Under the pieces are notes generated by a model. That model was given only the letters and a program-made list of their open reading frames with translations. It was not told the DNA's origin and searched no databases. Source: Bradyrhizobium sp. (GTDB lineage: Bacteria; Pseudomonadota; Alphaproteobacteria; Rhizobiales; Xanthobacteraceae). Taken from it: DNA of 23,744 nt. Positions within the stretch are counted from its first letter, which is position 1, and every line of letters starts with the position of its first letter. Of the stretch, positions 15,417 through 23,505 are shown in pieces. The translations under genes were made by a program, and so were the position numbers. The stretch lies in contig JAQGKC010000421.1 of the NCBI GenBank assembly GCA_028290305.1, positions 1 to 23,744 of the forward strand, given 5' to 3'.

Positions 15417-16474
15417 CGATAGGATTCCGCCTTCTGAACGATCGCCGCCTTATCAAAGCGATTTACGTCGTCGATCAGATCGTTGGTGAAATACTCTTCA
15501 ACGTCTGGCTGCCTATTGATGACACCGACATCGAAGAAAAACTTCTGCGTCGACAACCACTCGTCGCGGGTAAACGCGCCGAACCGTGGATCGGCGCGTC
15601 CTTCGAGCTTGTATTTCGAGAGCCGCGCCTGAAGAACGTGCACGGCCTCGTGCAACGCCTGGTCTTCGGGAATGTTGGTCGGCTTCGATGCCGGATATTT
15701 TTGCCAATGGATACGAACCGCCGCTTCCGGATTGGTGAGCGTGAACAAGGTTCCTTTTGCAATGCCTTGCGCAAATTTCGTGGCGGCATCCGGATTCGCC
15801 TTCAGAAAATCGCCGTTCGCAATCACCATAAGGCTCAGGAGTTTCGACGTTCCTGCCGTCTCAAAATGCCTGAACTGAAATCCTGAGTTTTCGAGGATCG
15901 CATACGCCCAGTCCCACATTGCAATGGCGTCAACCTGATTGGTCTTGAGTGCGTTGGCGGATTGCGGGCCCAGGCCGATGGGAAGCCATTTCACATCTTT
16001 TTCGGGATCGTAGCCAACGCCGCGGAGCATCGCCTTTGCAACGGCCGTTGCGCCGCTTGAAAGGCTCAAGACGCCTATCGTCTTGTTCTTGAGATCTTCG
16101 ATCTTCCGAACCGGACTGTCCTTCACGACCGCTATCGTATAGATCGGCTCGCGCACGTGATTATAAATGCCCTTGATGTTGGCGCCTTCCTGGCGGCCAA
16201 CGAGCAATGCCTCTGGACTTGCCATTGTAAATTGGGCGCTTCCGGAGATGACAACCTGGGTGGCCCCCGTCGATCCATTGAACGGCGAGACTTCGACATC
16301 GAGCCCAAGCTCCTTCCAGAATCCAAGCATCTCCGGGACCGACGAATGTGCGGCTTCAGCAACGTTCGGCGATGGCGATGTGAGCAGGTATCGGATTTTG
16401 GTTTGCGCCGAAGCAGGCCCAGCGCTGTGCAGCATAAGAAGCGCAAAGAAAAAATATCGGCTGAAGACCTTCAT
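15413..16474 (-). CDS. ABC transporter substrate-binding protein, SsuA/NMT1-like (operon 2)
   Basis: A 353-residue periplasmic binding protein and the first gene of operon 2. The ATG at 16474 has GGAGG five bases upstream; the TTG at 16486 overlaps that site and is rejected. The signal peptide is MKVFSRYFFFALLMLHSAG followed by PASA-Q. Core text SSVPEMLGFWKELGLDVEV and ISGSAQFTMASPEALLVGR matches the SsuA/ThiY-like fold and mirrors the operon 1 protein. The mature proteins are similar enough to be paralogues yet differ around the ligand pocket region, so the two may bind related but not identical compounds. Confidence 0.9.
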   Translation of the reverse strand: MKVFSRYFFFALLMLHSAGPASAQTKIRYLLTSPSPNVAEAAHSSVPEMLGFWKELGLDVEVSPFNGSTGATQVVISGSAQFTMASPEALLVGRQEGANIKGIYNHVREPIYTIAVVKDSPVRKIEDLKNKTIGVLSLSSGATAVAKAMLRGVGYDPEKDVKWLPIGLGPQSANALKTNQVDAIAMWDWAYAILENSGFQFRHFETAGTSKLLSLMVIANGDFLKANPDAATKFAQGIAKGTLFTLTNPEAAVRIHWQKYPASKPTNIPEDQALHEAVHVLQARLSKYKLEGRADPRFGAFTRDEWLSTQKFFFDVGVINRQPDVEEYFTNDLIDDVNRFDKAAIVQKAESYR

Positions 16475-16501
16475 CAACCCCTCCAAGCAAAGCCGGCAGA
16501 G

Positions 16502-16529
16502 CTAGTCTACAAGTTACCTAGTTAACTAC
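16502..16529. promoter_or_regulatory. Tandem GntR-type dyads upstream of operon 2
   Basis: Two dyads lie 28 bases upstream of the first operon 2 start codon: CTAGT-CT-ACAAG at 16502-16513 (plus TT) and CTAGT-TA-ACTAC at 16518-16529, centre to centre 16 bases. The first shares 12 of 14 bases with the site at 9225-9238. A -35-like TTGCAT lies upstream at 16549-16544, but no good -10 box was found; one would fall within the dyads. Repression by the FCD-GntR proteins is inferred. Confidence 0.5.
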
Positions 16530-16769
16530 CAGCCGTAAGAATATGCAAGTGACGCTTATTTTGGAGGCATTGCAGCGACAAATTATGCTGGACCGTGACA
16601 GATCGCCGCTCCGCGTAAGGATCGCATCCGGCCCGAGGGTTCTCTTGACCGAGCCCTGCCAATGACGCCCCGGCCCGTACCGCCTAGCCGGCTCCCAAGA
16701 CGACGGGATCGAAAAGAAGATAATTCCGCGTCGAGCGCCAGATGAGGTTCCGACAGTGGCAGAGGAAAT

Positions 16770-17330
16770 ATGGGCATGGTCGCGATCGGCCGCGTGGTCC
16801 TCACGAGCCGGGAGCACATCATCTCCCTGGAGCCGCTCGACAAGGGCCTGATGGGTACGCTCCTGCGCTATCCCTACGAAGTCCGCAACGAGCAGGGCTA
16901 CTTCGACGAAATCCAAGACGTTGAAGTCACGAAGGACATGCTCGACCTGGCGAAGCACATCGTCACCCAGAAGACCGCCAGTTTCGAACCGGAGAAGTTT
17001 GAGGACCACTACGAAGAGGCTTTGACCGAACTCATCAATGCCAACGGCAAGACCGTTGGGCCGGCGCCGCGTCCGAAGGGCGAGAACGTCGTGGACCTCA
17101 TGGATGCCCTGAAGAAGAGCATTGCGGGGGAAGTCGCCTCAACCAAGGGCAAGAAGCCCCGCAAGGCCTCTGCCGGTCAGAAGGAGATGCTGCTTGCGAT
17201 CGAAGGAAAGAACCCTGGTGCGAAGAAGGCGTCCACGGTCAACAGGTCGAAGAAAAGCGGGATAATTTTGGCGGTGCCAAATCGGTGCCACAGCGAAAAC
17301 CGCCTAGCGAACCTGGGACCCGATGATTAA
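16770..17330 (+). pseudogene. ku: N-terminally truncated Ku (NHEJ end-binding protein)
   Basis: From the ATG at 16770 the frame encodes 186 residues starting MGMVAIGRVVLTSREHI, then LEPLDKGLMGTLLRYPYEV, VTKDMLDLAKHIV, and the Lys-rich tail KKPRKASAGQKEMLLAIEGK. These are hallmarks of the C-terminal half of bacterial Ku, the ring protein that binds DNA ends and recruits LigD. A full Ku has about 280-300 residues, so about 120 N-terminal residues are missing and a stop lies in frame at 16743-16745. The last 25 residues are not Ku-like, which suggests a late frameshift as well. An AGAGG before the ATG could still allow translation, but without the first half of the barrel normal function is unlikely. 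No ligD is in the window. Confidence 0.8.
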
Positions 17331-17781
17331 GAGTCATCTACAAGCTGCTTTGACTCAACGCGCATTCCGACATGTTCACGTTTCGAGCAGTATTGAGAAC
17401 ACTATGGAATTTTCCTTTGTCGGAATACAGGGACGCCGTGAAAGAGTGATCGGATCGAACCGCACAGTCGGGGGTTCGAGTCGGGCCGCCCCAGCCCCGC
17501 TGGCGGGCGGCCTGCACAATCCATTCTCGGTAAAGCGTCAGGGGCGTAACGCGGGTTACATCGCCGCAGCCGGTGCTTTTGGCGCCGTCGAGCAACTGAT
17601 GACGCCAACGATGGCGGTGCCGTCCTGCCGGTCCTCACGGGGCTTCCAGAATCGTCCAAGCTCCGCGGGCCCAAATACTTAGACCGCATCTTTTGCCACT
17701 TGACAGGACGGGCCTTACGATTTTCCGGGCCGGCTTAGCGTTGAACATCATCGGCTCGCCGGTGCGCCGGAACAGTCGCTA
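17331..17781. other. Gene-free stretch with a GC-rich hairpin
   Basis: No credible coding frame lies here. Position 17475 begins a T-arm-like text (GGGTTCGAGTC), but its flanks do not pair as a tRNA stem. Just after it, GGCCGCCC (17484-17491) pairs perfectly with GGGCGGCC (17505-17512), and CAGC (17492-17495) with GCTG (17499-17502). No T-run follows on either strand. No terminator for the glutamine synthetase gene (minus strand) was found either. Confidence 0.45.
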
Positions 17782-19212
17782 CTAGATGTCGTAATAGAGG
17801 TGAAACTCGTGAGGATGGGGTCGTAGCCGTATGGCATCGACCTCCTTCTTTCGCTTGTAGTCGAGCCAGGTTTCGATCACGTCGCGCGTGAACACATCGC
17901 CGCGCAGCAGGAACGCGTGATCGCGTTCCAGCGCGTCAAGCGCCTGGTCCAACGATCCGGGCGTCGATTTCACATCCTTCGCCTCGGCGGGCGGCAGGTC
18001 ATAAAGATTCTTGTCGATCGGGCTGCCCGGATCGATGCGGTTGTTGATGCCGTCAAGGCCGGCCATCAGCATCGCGGCGAAGGCCAGGTAGGGATTGCAG
18101 GAGGGATCCGGCGAACGGAACTCGACGCGCTTTGCCCGCGGGTTCGGCGAATACATCGGAATCCGGCAGCAGGCCGAGCGATTGCGCTGGGAATAGACCA
18201 GGTTGATCGGAGCTTCGTAACCCGGCACCAGACGCCGATAGGAGTTCGTGGTCGGGGCGCAAAGCCCACATAACGCCCAGGCGTGGGTCAGCAGCCCACC
18301 GATATAGTGGCGGCCAAGCTCACTCAGCTCGGCGTAGTCCGCCTTGTCATAGAACAGGTTGGTCTCGCCCTTCCACAGACTCTGATGAACATGCATTCCC
18401 GAGGCGTTGTCCTCGAACAACGGTTTGGGCATGAACGTCGCGGTCATGCCGTGCTGGCAGGCGGTGTTCTTAACCACGTATTTGTAGATCATCAGGTTGT
18501 CAGCCATGCGGGTGAGCGTAGTGAAGCGCATGTCTATTTCGTTTTGGCCGCCGGTCGCGACTTCATGGTGATGGGCTTCAATCTGGATCCCCAGCGACTC
18601 CATCGTCAGCACCATTTCGGTGCGGAGAGCCTGCATGCTGTCGGTCGGGGGAACCGGAAAGTATCCCTCTTTCGGGCGCGGCTTGTGACCCAAATTCGGC
18701 GCTTCCTTCTTGCCGGTGTTCCAGCTGCCCTCGCTGGAATCGATTTCGTGGAAGGCGTAGTTGATGCCCTGTCCGTAGCGCACGTCATTGAATACGAAGA
18801 ACTCCGCCTCCGGGCCGAAATAGCTCGTATCGGCGCGGCCAGTGCCGTTCAGATAAGTCTCAGCCTTCTGGGCGATGTAGCGGGCGTCGCGGCTATAGGA
18901 TTGACCGGTAACCGGATCCCTGATGTTGCAAATCAGGATTAGCGTCGTTGCCGGGGTGAACGGATCGACGAAGGCCGTCGTCGGATCCGGGACGACCAGC
19001 ATGTCGCTTTCCTGGATCTCCTGGAAACCGCGGATCGATGAGCCGTCGAATCCGATGCCTTCATTGAGAGTGTCGATATTCACTGCACTCGGCGGGACGG
19101 AAAAATGTTGCCAGACCCCCGGCAAGTCAGTGAACCGCAGATCGATCATCTGGACCTTCTCGTCCTTGATCGCCTTCAGGACATCTTCGGCTGTCGCACA
19201 ATTCGGAACCAT
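17782..19212 (-). CDS. glnA: Type I glutamine synthetase
   Basis: A 476-residue enzyme that makes glutamine from glutamate, ammonia and ATP as a dodecamer in the cytoplasm. The ATG at 19212 has AGGAG seven bases upstream; the frame extends further upstream without protein-like content. Landmarks are [10 protein letters not shown] near residue 53, YFGPEAEFF near 130, NEIDMRF, the ATP-site text [12 protein letters not shown], and [11 protein letters not shown]404 in KNLYDLPP corresponds to the tyrosine adenylylated by GlnE. The C-terminus is [11 protein letters not shown] where the housekeeping enzyme has HPVEF-MYYS. It lacks a glnB neighbour, so it is probably an additional isoenzyme. It sits downstream of the 60-residue protein by 140 bases. 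Confidence 0.93.
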   Translation of the reverse strand: MVPNCATAEDVLKAIKDEKVQMIDLRFTDLPGVWQHFSVPPSAVNIDTLNEGIGFDGSSIRGFQEIQESDMLVVPDPTTAFVDPFTPATTLILICNIRDPVTGQSYSRDARYIAQKAETYLNGTGRADTSYFGPEAEFFVFNDVRYGQGINYAFHEIDSSEGSWNTGKKEAPNLGHKPRPKEGYFPVPPTDSMQALRTEMVLTMESLGIQIEAHHHEVATGGQNEIDMRFTTLTRMADNLMIYKYVVKNTACQHGMTATFMPKPLFEDNASGMHVHQSLWKGETNLFYDKADYAELSELGRHYIGGLLTHAWALCGLCAPTTNSYRRLVPGYEAPINLVYSQRNRSACCRIPMYSPNPRAKRVEFRSPDPSCNPYLAFAAMLMAGLDGINNRIDPGSPIDKNLYDLPPAEAKDVKSTPGSLDQALDALERDHAFLLRGDVFTRDVIETWLDYKRKKEVDAIRLRPHPHEFHLYYDI

Positions 19213-19289
19213 GGCTTCACTCCTGCAACTGAGGGCGCCTTGAAGATCGCGTTGCCGTTCAGCCGCGCCCAAGCGCCGCCGCCGCACCG

Positions 19290-19310
19290 GCCGCGATCCG
19301 GCATCGCGGC
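19290..19310. repeat. Perfect 8-bp hairpin upstream of glnA
   Basis: GCCGCGAT (19290-19297) and ATCGCGGC (19303-19310) pair exactly around a five-base loop, between the 60-residue gene and glnA. There is no T-run in the direction of transcription. It may separate the two genes' transcripts or fold in the glnA leader. Confidence 0.4.
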
Positions 19311-19352
19311 GCTCGTATTCAAGCACGCCTTGTCACGCGCGAGCAGGCAGCT

Positions 19353-19535
19353 TCAGCTTTGGTGCGGCCCACGCATGAGCTTCAAGGCGTCTTCGATGTG
19401 CCGCCAGGTTCTGGCCAGTTCCAGTTCGCCCTTTGCTTCAAGGTCGATGGCGTTCTGGGCAGCTTCCGCAATGGCCTGGGCGCCGTGTGCTTCCAGCAAC
19501 TGTCGCGCATAGTCATGGATTTCGATTTCTCGCAT
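19353..19535 (-). CDS. Small conserved helical protein, 60 residues
   Basis: The frame from the ATG at 19535 gives MREIEIHDYARQLLEAHGAQ, an Ala/Glu-rich amphipathic middle (AIAEAAQNAIDLEAKGELELA), and ends TWRHIEDALKLMRGPHQS. A GGAG lies about ten bases upstream. I recall the same MREIEIHDYARQL start and 'W-x-x-I-x-x-AL-x-x-MRGP' end in small proteins of other Bradyrhizobium genomes, but no function is known. It is cytoplasmic and probably all-helical. It is transcribed in the same direction as the dehydrogenase genes and glnA and could be co-transcribed with glnA. Confidence 0.7.
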   Translation of the reverse strand: MREIEIHDYARQLLEAHGAQAIAEAAQNAIDLEAKGELELARTWRHIEDALKLMRGPHQS

Positions 19536-19797
19536 GGCGTCATGCTCCTCTCGTTCTGCGCGACCGTGAACTCCAGTCGGGCAGCAGAACCGTAGACGTT
19601 GACACCTATCAAGCTCACACAGTCTGCATCCTGGCGCGGGACGTTTGCAAGAGCCCCCTTCTGATCATGGGCCGCCAATACCGGACGCCAGCAACCATCC
19701 CACGACAGGAATACCGTAGTTCTTCTGCTCTAGATCAGTAGCAGCAGAACGCCCGTCTATTTTCGCCTCCAGCTTCGGGCTCACGCGTATCGCGGTT

Positions 19798-20901
19798 CTA
19801 GGAAGTCCGCTCAAGATCCGACTTTAGCGCCACTATAAAGCGAGCGGCCTCGCCGCCCGTCACAACTCGATGGTCAAAGGTGAGCGACAACGGCAGCACG
19901 CGTCGCACCGCCGGTCGGCCCTGATGTGCCACCACGATGGGAGCAATCCGGCCGGCACCGACGATCGCCACCTGGGGCGGTACAACCACGAGACTGGCGA
20001 AGCGGCCGCCGATCATGCCGAAATTCGACAGCGTGATGGTCGCCCCCCGAAGTTCTTCCGGTGGAATCGAGCGGGCGATCGCGTCGGCCCGCAGCCTGTC
20101 GAGCCCGGCTCGCAGGTCCCGTACGTCGCGCTCGGCGACGTTGCGCACCACCGGCACGATGAGGCCGCCCTCGGTATCGATCGCGATACCAATATCGATG
20201 CGCCTGATCAGACGCCGGGCGCCGGCGCCGGAATTGTACCAGGCGTTGAGCGCGGGCTCCGCCCTGCAGGCAGCCGCGATTGCGCGCATCAGGCGGACAC
20301 TTGGGTCTTCGCCCGTTCGCCACTCGTCGATATCAGCGTCGTCGCTGACAGTAGCGGGGACGACTTCGGCATGTGCCGCTGCCATGCGCTGGGCCATGGC
20401 GCGTCGCATCCCGCGCAATGCCTCGGCCGGACCTGCCTCAGCGAGACTTTTGGCGGCCCGCTCGACGTCGGCCCGTGTGATCGTGCCGCCGGGTCCGGTG
20501 GCCTGTACCGCGTTGAGATCGACATCGAGCTTGCGTGCGAGGGCGCGCACCGCCGGGAGCACCTGAAGCATTCGCCCTGGCGCCGGCTCCGCAGTTCTTT
20601 CGGCCACTGCAGCTTGCTTCTCGCCGGTGTCGAGCTGGCCGACCACGGTGCCAGCATCCTGCTCGGTGCCCTCGGCGAACTCGACCAGGGGAGCACCAAC
20701 TTTCACCAGAGCACCTTTGGTCCCGAACACCCGCGCGATGCGGCCACTCCACGGTGACGGCACTTCAACCACGGCCTTGTCGGTCTCGACCGAGACAAGC
20801 GGTTGATCCGTAACCACGTGATCCCCCTCGTTCACATGCCAGGTCACGATCTCGGCCTCTTCGAGACCTTCGCCAAGATCGGGCAACATGAACTGTCGCA
20901 T
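19798..20901 (-). CDS. Dihydrolipoamide acyltransferase (E2) of a 2-oxoacid dehydrogenase complex
   Basis: A 367-residue E2 core subunit that passes acyl groups from lipoate to CoA. The ATG at 20901 starts the lipoyl domain directly (MRQFMLPDLGEGLEEAEIV), with the lipoylated Lys at residue 42 (VETDKAVVEVPSP). A peripheral-subunit-binding domain follows at about 114-150 (VLPAVRALARKLDVDL, GPGGTITRADV). The catalytic domain ends with FDHRVVTGGEAARF. The catalytic His344 is present, but the usual Asp of the DHR-x-x-DG motif is Thr. The gene follows E1-beta by 19 bases. No E3 gene is in the window, so E3 must come from elsewhere. Confidence 0.92.
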   Translation of the reverse strand: MRQFMLPDLGEGLEEAEIVTWHVNEGDHVVTDQPLVSVETDKAVVEVPSPWSGRIARVFGTKGALVKVGAPLVEFAEGTEQDAGTVVGQLDTGEKQAAVAERTAEPAPGRMLQVLPAVRALARKLDVDLNAVQATGPGGTITRADVERAAKSLAEAGPAEALRGMRRAMAQRMAAAHAEVVPATVSDDADIDEWRTGEDPSVRLMRAIAAACRAEPALNAWYNSGAGARRLIRRIDIGIAIDTEGGLIVPVVRNVAERDVRDLRAGLDRLRADAIARSIPPEELRGATITLSNFGMIGGRFASLVVVPPQVAIVGAGRIAPIVVAHQGRPAVRRVLPLSLTFDHRVVTGGEAARFIVALKSDLERTS

Positions 20902-20920
20902 GGGATGTGTTCCGCTGAGC

Positions 20921-21901
20921 TCAACTGAACTGGCAAGCCTTGCGTCCGGCGGCCGCGATACGGTCGACCGACGGCATATAATGCTGCTCAAGCCGCGGCA
21001 GCGGCATCACCGTATCATAGCCTGTGACGCGGGCGACAGGAGCGAGAAGAGACGTCAGCCCTCGCTCGGCGATAAGCGCGGCGATCTCGGCACCGAAGCC
21101 GCCGGTCCGTGCAGCTTCGTGCACGATGACGCAGCGTCCGGTTTTTGCCACAGAGCTTAGCAGGGTCTCCTCGTCATAGGGCTTGAGGGTCGCGAGATCG
21201 ATAACCTCTGCACTGATGCCTTCGGCGTCGAGCGTTTCGGCAGCCGCCAGCGTCTCTTTCACCATCGCGCCCCAGCTGATCAGGGTCACGTCGCGGCCTT
21301 CCCTGAGGATAAAGGCGACATCCAGTGGCAGGGCCTCGCCGTTGTCTTCCACCTCGCCCCTCGCTGCACGGTAGATGCGTGTTGGCTCCAGGAACACCAC
21401 CGGATCGGGGTCTCGGATGGCGGCGAGCAGCAGGCCGTAAGCGCGTTCGGGCGAAGATGGAATGACCACGCGCAGCCCTGGAATATGGGCGAGCATGGCC
21501 TCGGTACTCTCGGAGTGATGTTCGGGGGCGCGAATGCCGCTCCCATGCGGGGTGCGTAAAACCATCGGACAGCTGAGCCGCCCTTGTGTGCGGTTGCGCA
21601 GCCGCGAGGCATGGTTCACCAATTGATCGATGCAGGGATAAATAAATCCCATGAACTGGATCTCGCCGACCGGCTTCAGCCCTTGTGCCGCCATGCCGAT
21701 GCAGAGTCCGCTGATAAGGAGTTCGGATAGCGGCGTATCGAACACGCGCTCTGATCCAAAACGCTGCTGCAGTCCGACGGTGGCGCGGAAGACGCCGCCG
21801 TTGACGCCGACATCCTCGCCGAACACGACGACATTGGGGTCATCCTCCATCGCGCGGGCGAGCGCCAGGTTGATGGCTTCCACCAGTGTCACCTCAGGCA
21901 T
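20921..21901 (-). CDS. 2-oxoacid dehydrogenase E1 component, beta subunit
   Basis: A 326-residue subunit that forms the alpha2-beta2 thiamine-diphosphate enzyme. The ATG at 21901 shares one base with the E1-alpha stop, so translation is coupled. Landmarks are VVVFGEDVGVNGGVFRAT, the cofactor-contacting Glu60 in FDTPLSE, GSGIRAPEHHSES, and the C-terminal transketolase domain (VTLISWGAMV, VIDLATLKPYD). The alpha/beta split is that of Gram-positive-type pyruvate and branched-chain 2-oxoacid dehydrogenases. Sequence inspection does not decide between these substrates. Confidence 0.92.
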   Translation of the reverse strand: MPEVTLVEAINLALARAMEDDPNVVVFGEDVGVNGGVFRATVGLQQRFGSERVFDTPLSELLISGLCIGMAAQGLKPVGEIQFMGFIYPCIDQLVNHASRLRNRTQGRLSCPMVLRTPHGSGIRAPEHHSESTEAMLAHIPGLRVVIPSSPERAYGLLLAAIRDPDPVVFLEPTRIYRAARGEVEDNGEALPLDVAFILREGRDVTLISWGAMVKETLAAAETLDAEGISAEVIDLATLKPYDEETLLSSVAKTGRCVIVHEAARTGGFGAEIAALIAERGLTSLLAPVARVTGYDTVMPLPRLEQHYMPSVDRIAAAGRKACQFS

Positions 21902-22995
21902 CAGTCGTTCCCCTCGAGTTCCCGGCGCTGCGCGGCATAGGCCTTCGGCAGCTTGGCATAGAGATGATCGAACATCGTCTCGGGGGGCCGCGGTTTCACA
22001 GCCAAATAGCGCTCGACCGCGGCGTCGATGTGCTGCTGGCACTCGGCGGAAAGCTGCTCTTCGTCCGTCTTGCTCCACGCGTTCTGGCCAGCGAGAAATG
22101 ATCTCAGCCGTACGATCGGCTCCTCCTTCCAGCGCGCCTGGACCTCCTCGGTCGGACGGTAGCGCGCCGCGTCGTCCGCAGTCGTATGATCGCCGAGCCG
22201 GTAGGTGACCGCCTCGATGAAGCGGGGACCTCGGCCATTTCGAGCCGCTTCGATCGCCTCTTCGGCTGCCGCGTGCATGGCCACGATGTCGTTGCCACCC
22301 ACCTGCTCACCGGTGAAACCCGCTGCGATCGCCTTCTGCGCCAGCGTTTCGGATGCGGTCTGGAGCCGCAGCGGTACGGAAATAGCCCACTGATTGTTGG
22401 TGACGACGAACACGACCGGCAGCTTCTGCACACCCGCGAAATTCATCGCTTCAAAGACGTCGCCCTTCGAGGTGGCGCCGTCACCGAACAGACATACCGC
22501 AACGCGGGGCTGCTTGCGCAGCCTAAAGGCGTAGGCGACGCCCGCAGCGTGAGGGGCCTGCGATCCGACGGGAATGCAGAACGGGAAATCCTGGACTGGC
22601 CCGGAGAAGTGATTGCCCCGCTCGTCGCCGCCCCAAAACAGCAAGATCTCCTCCAGCTTGACCCCGCGCCAGATCAAAGCGGCGTTGTCGCGATAAGAGG
22701 GGAACAAAACGTCCTCGTTACGCATGGCGCTGGCCACGCCAACCGACACCGCCTCCTGGCCAAGCGATGCGGCATAGGTTCCGAGCCGGCCGGTGCGCTG
22801 CAACGCCACAGCTTTCAGGTCGAAGGCGCGCACCAGCACCATCGCTCGATAAAGCCTGACGAGCAGCCGGGTATCGGAGGCGAAGGCCGGGAGCCGTCGA
22901 TGGATCGAACCATCCGGGGCGAGATAGTTGCGGTGGCGCACCTCGAAGCGCGCGATCACCGGGAGGTCCTCGTCTGCGTGCCAACTTTCGGTCAT
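21901..22995 (-). CDS. 2-oxoacid dehydrogenase E1 component, alpha subunit
   Basis: A 364-residue subunit that carries out thiamine-diphosphate-dependent decarboxylation. The diphosphate-binding motif GDGATSKGDVFEAMNF ending VVTNN spans residues 171-201. SYRDNAALI near 100 and the flexible loop YRLGDHTTADDAARYR are typical of the pyruvate/branched-chain group. The ATG at 22995 has only a weak GGGAA upstream. It is the first gene of the E1-alpha/E1-beta/E2 operon. The region just upstream (22996-23036) is short and followed by a decayed permease gene, so the promoter may lie within that debris. PdhA is the likely automatic label, but substrate is unproven. Confidence 0.92.
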   Translation of the reverse strand: MTESWHADEDLPVIARFEVRHRNYLAPDGSIHRRLPAFASDTRLLVRLYRAMVLVRAFDLKAVALQRTGRLGTYAASLGQEAVSVGVASAMRNEDVLFPSYRDNAALIWRGVKLEEILLFWGGDERGNHFSGPVQDFPFCIPVGSQAPHAAGVAYAFRLRKQPRVAVCLFGDGATSKGDVFEAMNFAGVQKLPVVFVVTNNQWAISVPLRLQTASETLAQKAIAAGFTGEQVGGNDIVAMHAAAEEAIEAARNGRGPRFIEAVTYRLGDHTTADDAARYRPTEEVQARWKEEPIVRLRSFLAGQNAWSKTDEEQLSAECQQHIDAAVERYLAVKPRPPETMFDHLYAKLPKAYAAQRRELEGND

Positions 22996-23036
22996 GTTAC
23001 CGATTCCCGCCTCGAAGAGCTCCCGATTGGCGGGCG

Positions 23037-23300
23037 CTACTTGATGGCACCCACAAAGCGAGCGGCGAAGAAATTATAGATAATTGCGATTGGGACGCTT
23101 GCAATCAGGCAGGCCGCCATCATCGAACCCCAGAAACAGACATCGCCCCGCACAAAAAAAGCGTGATGACGACGACGACCACTCCGACGAAGTATTCAAC
23201 AGCCACTGTAAGTATTGGGTGTCTTCGAACAGCAGCGCGCCTCCTAGTCGCCGTTGGCGGCGTTTGAGCGATAGCGGACCCGAGAAAAAAGCCGCAATCC
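23037..23300 (-). pseudogene. C-terminal scrap of a MalG-type sugar ABC permease
   Basis: The frame ending at the TAG 23037-23039 reads FWGSMMAACLIASVPIAIIY then NFFAARFVGAIK. This is the last membrane segment and tail of carbohydrate-ABC permeases of the MalG type, which usually end '...YNFF-x-x-RF-x-x-G-x-x-x-GA(I/V)K'. Upstream, further permease-like pieces lie in two other frames: YLTVAVEYFVG-like text near 23190-23220 and PLSL near 23265. At least two frameshifts are therefore needed, and the N-terminal half is absent. No ATPase or binding protein accompanies it. Confidence 0.55.
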
Positions 23301-23505
23301 CAACCCAGCCAGCACTTTTGTAGTCGTTCCCGTGGTACAATTTCCCAATGCATGTCCAACGCGGCTGGCAATCTACGGCCGGAGTGCTGAATATTGCATG
23401 GGAGTACAGATACTCACAGCGGCAACCTAGCCACTGCAATGCTTGCGATAGTGAAATCTTGTGCCGCTAAGGTAGAAAAACAAGCCAGTTCGGAACGGGA
23501 TTTGA

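Noticed and set aside
16518..17009. 163-residue minus-strand open frame opposite Ku
   Set aside because: Its best-looking text is the complement of conserved Ku codons; no start signal.
19870..20757. 295-residue plus-strand open frame opposite E2
   Set aside because: Antisense shadow of a well-identified E2 gene.
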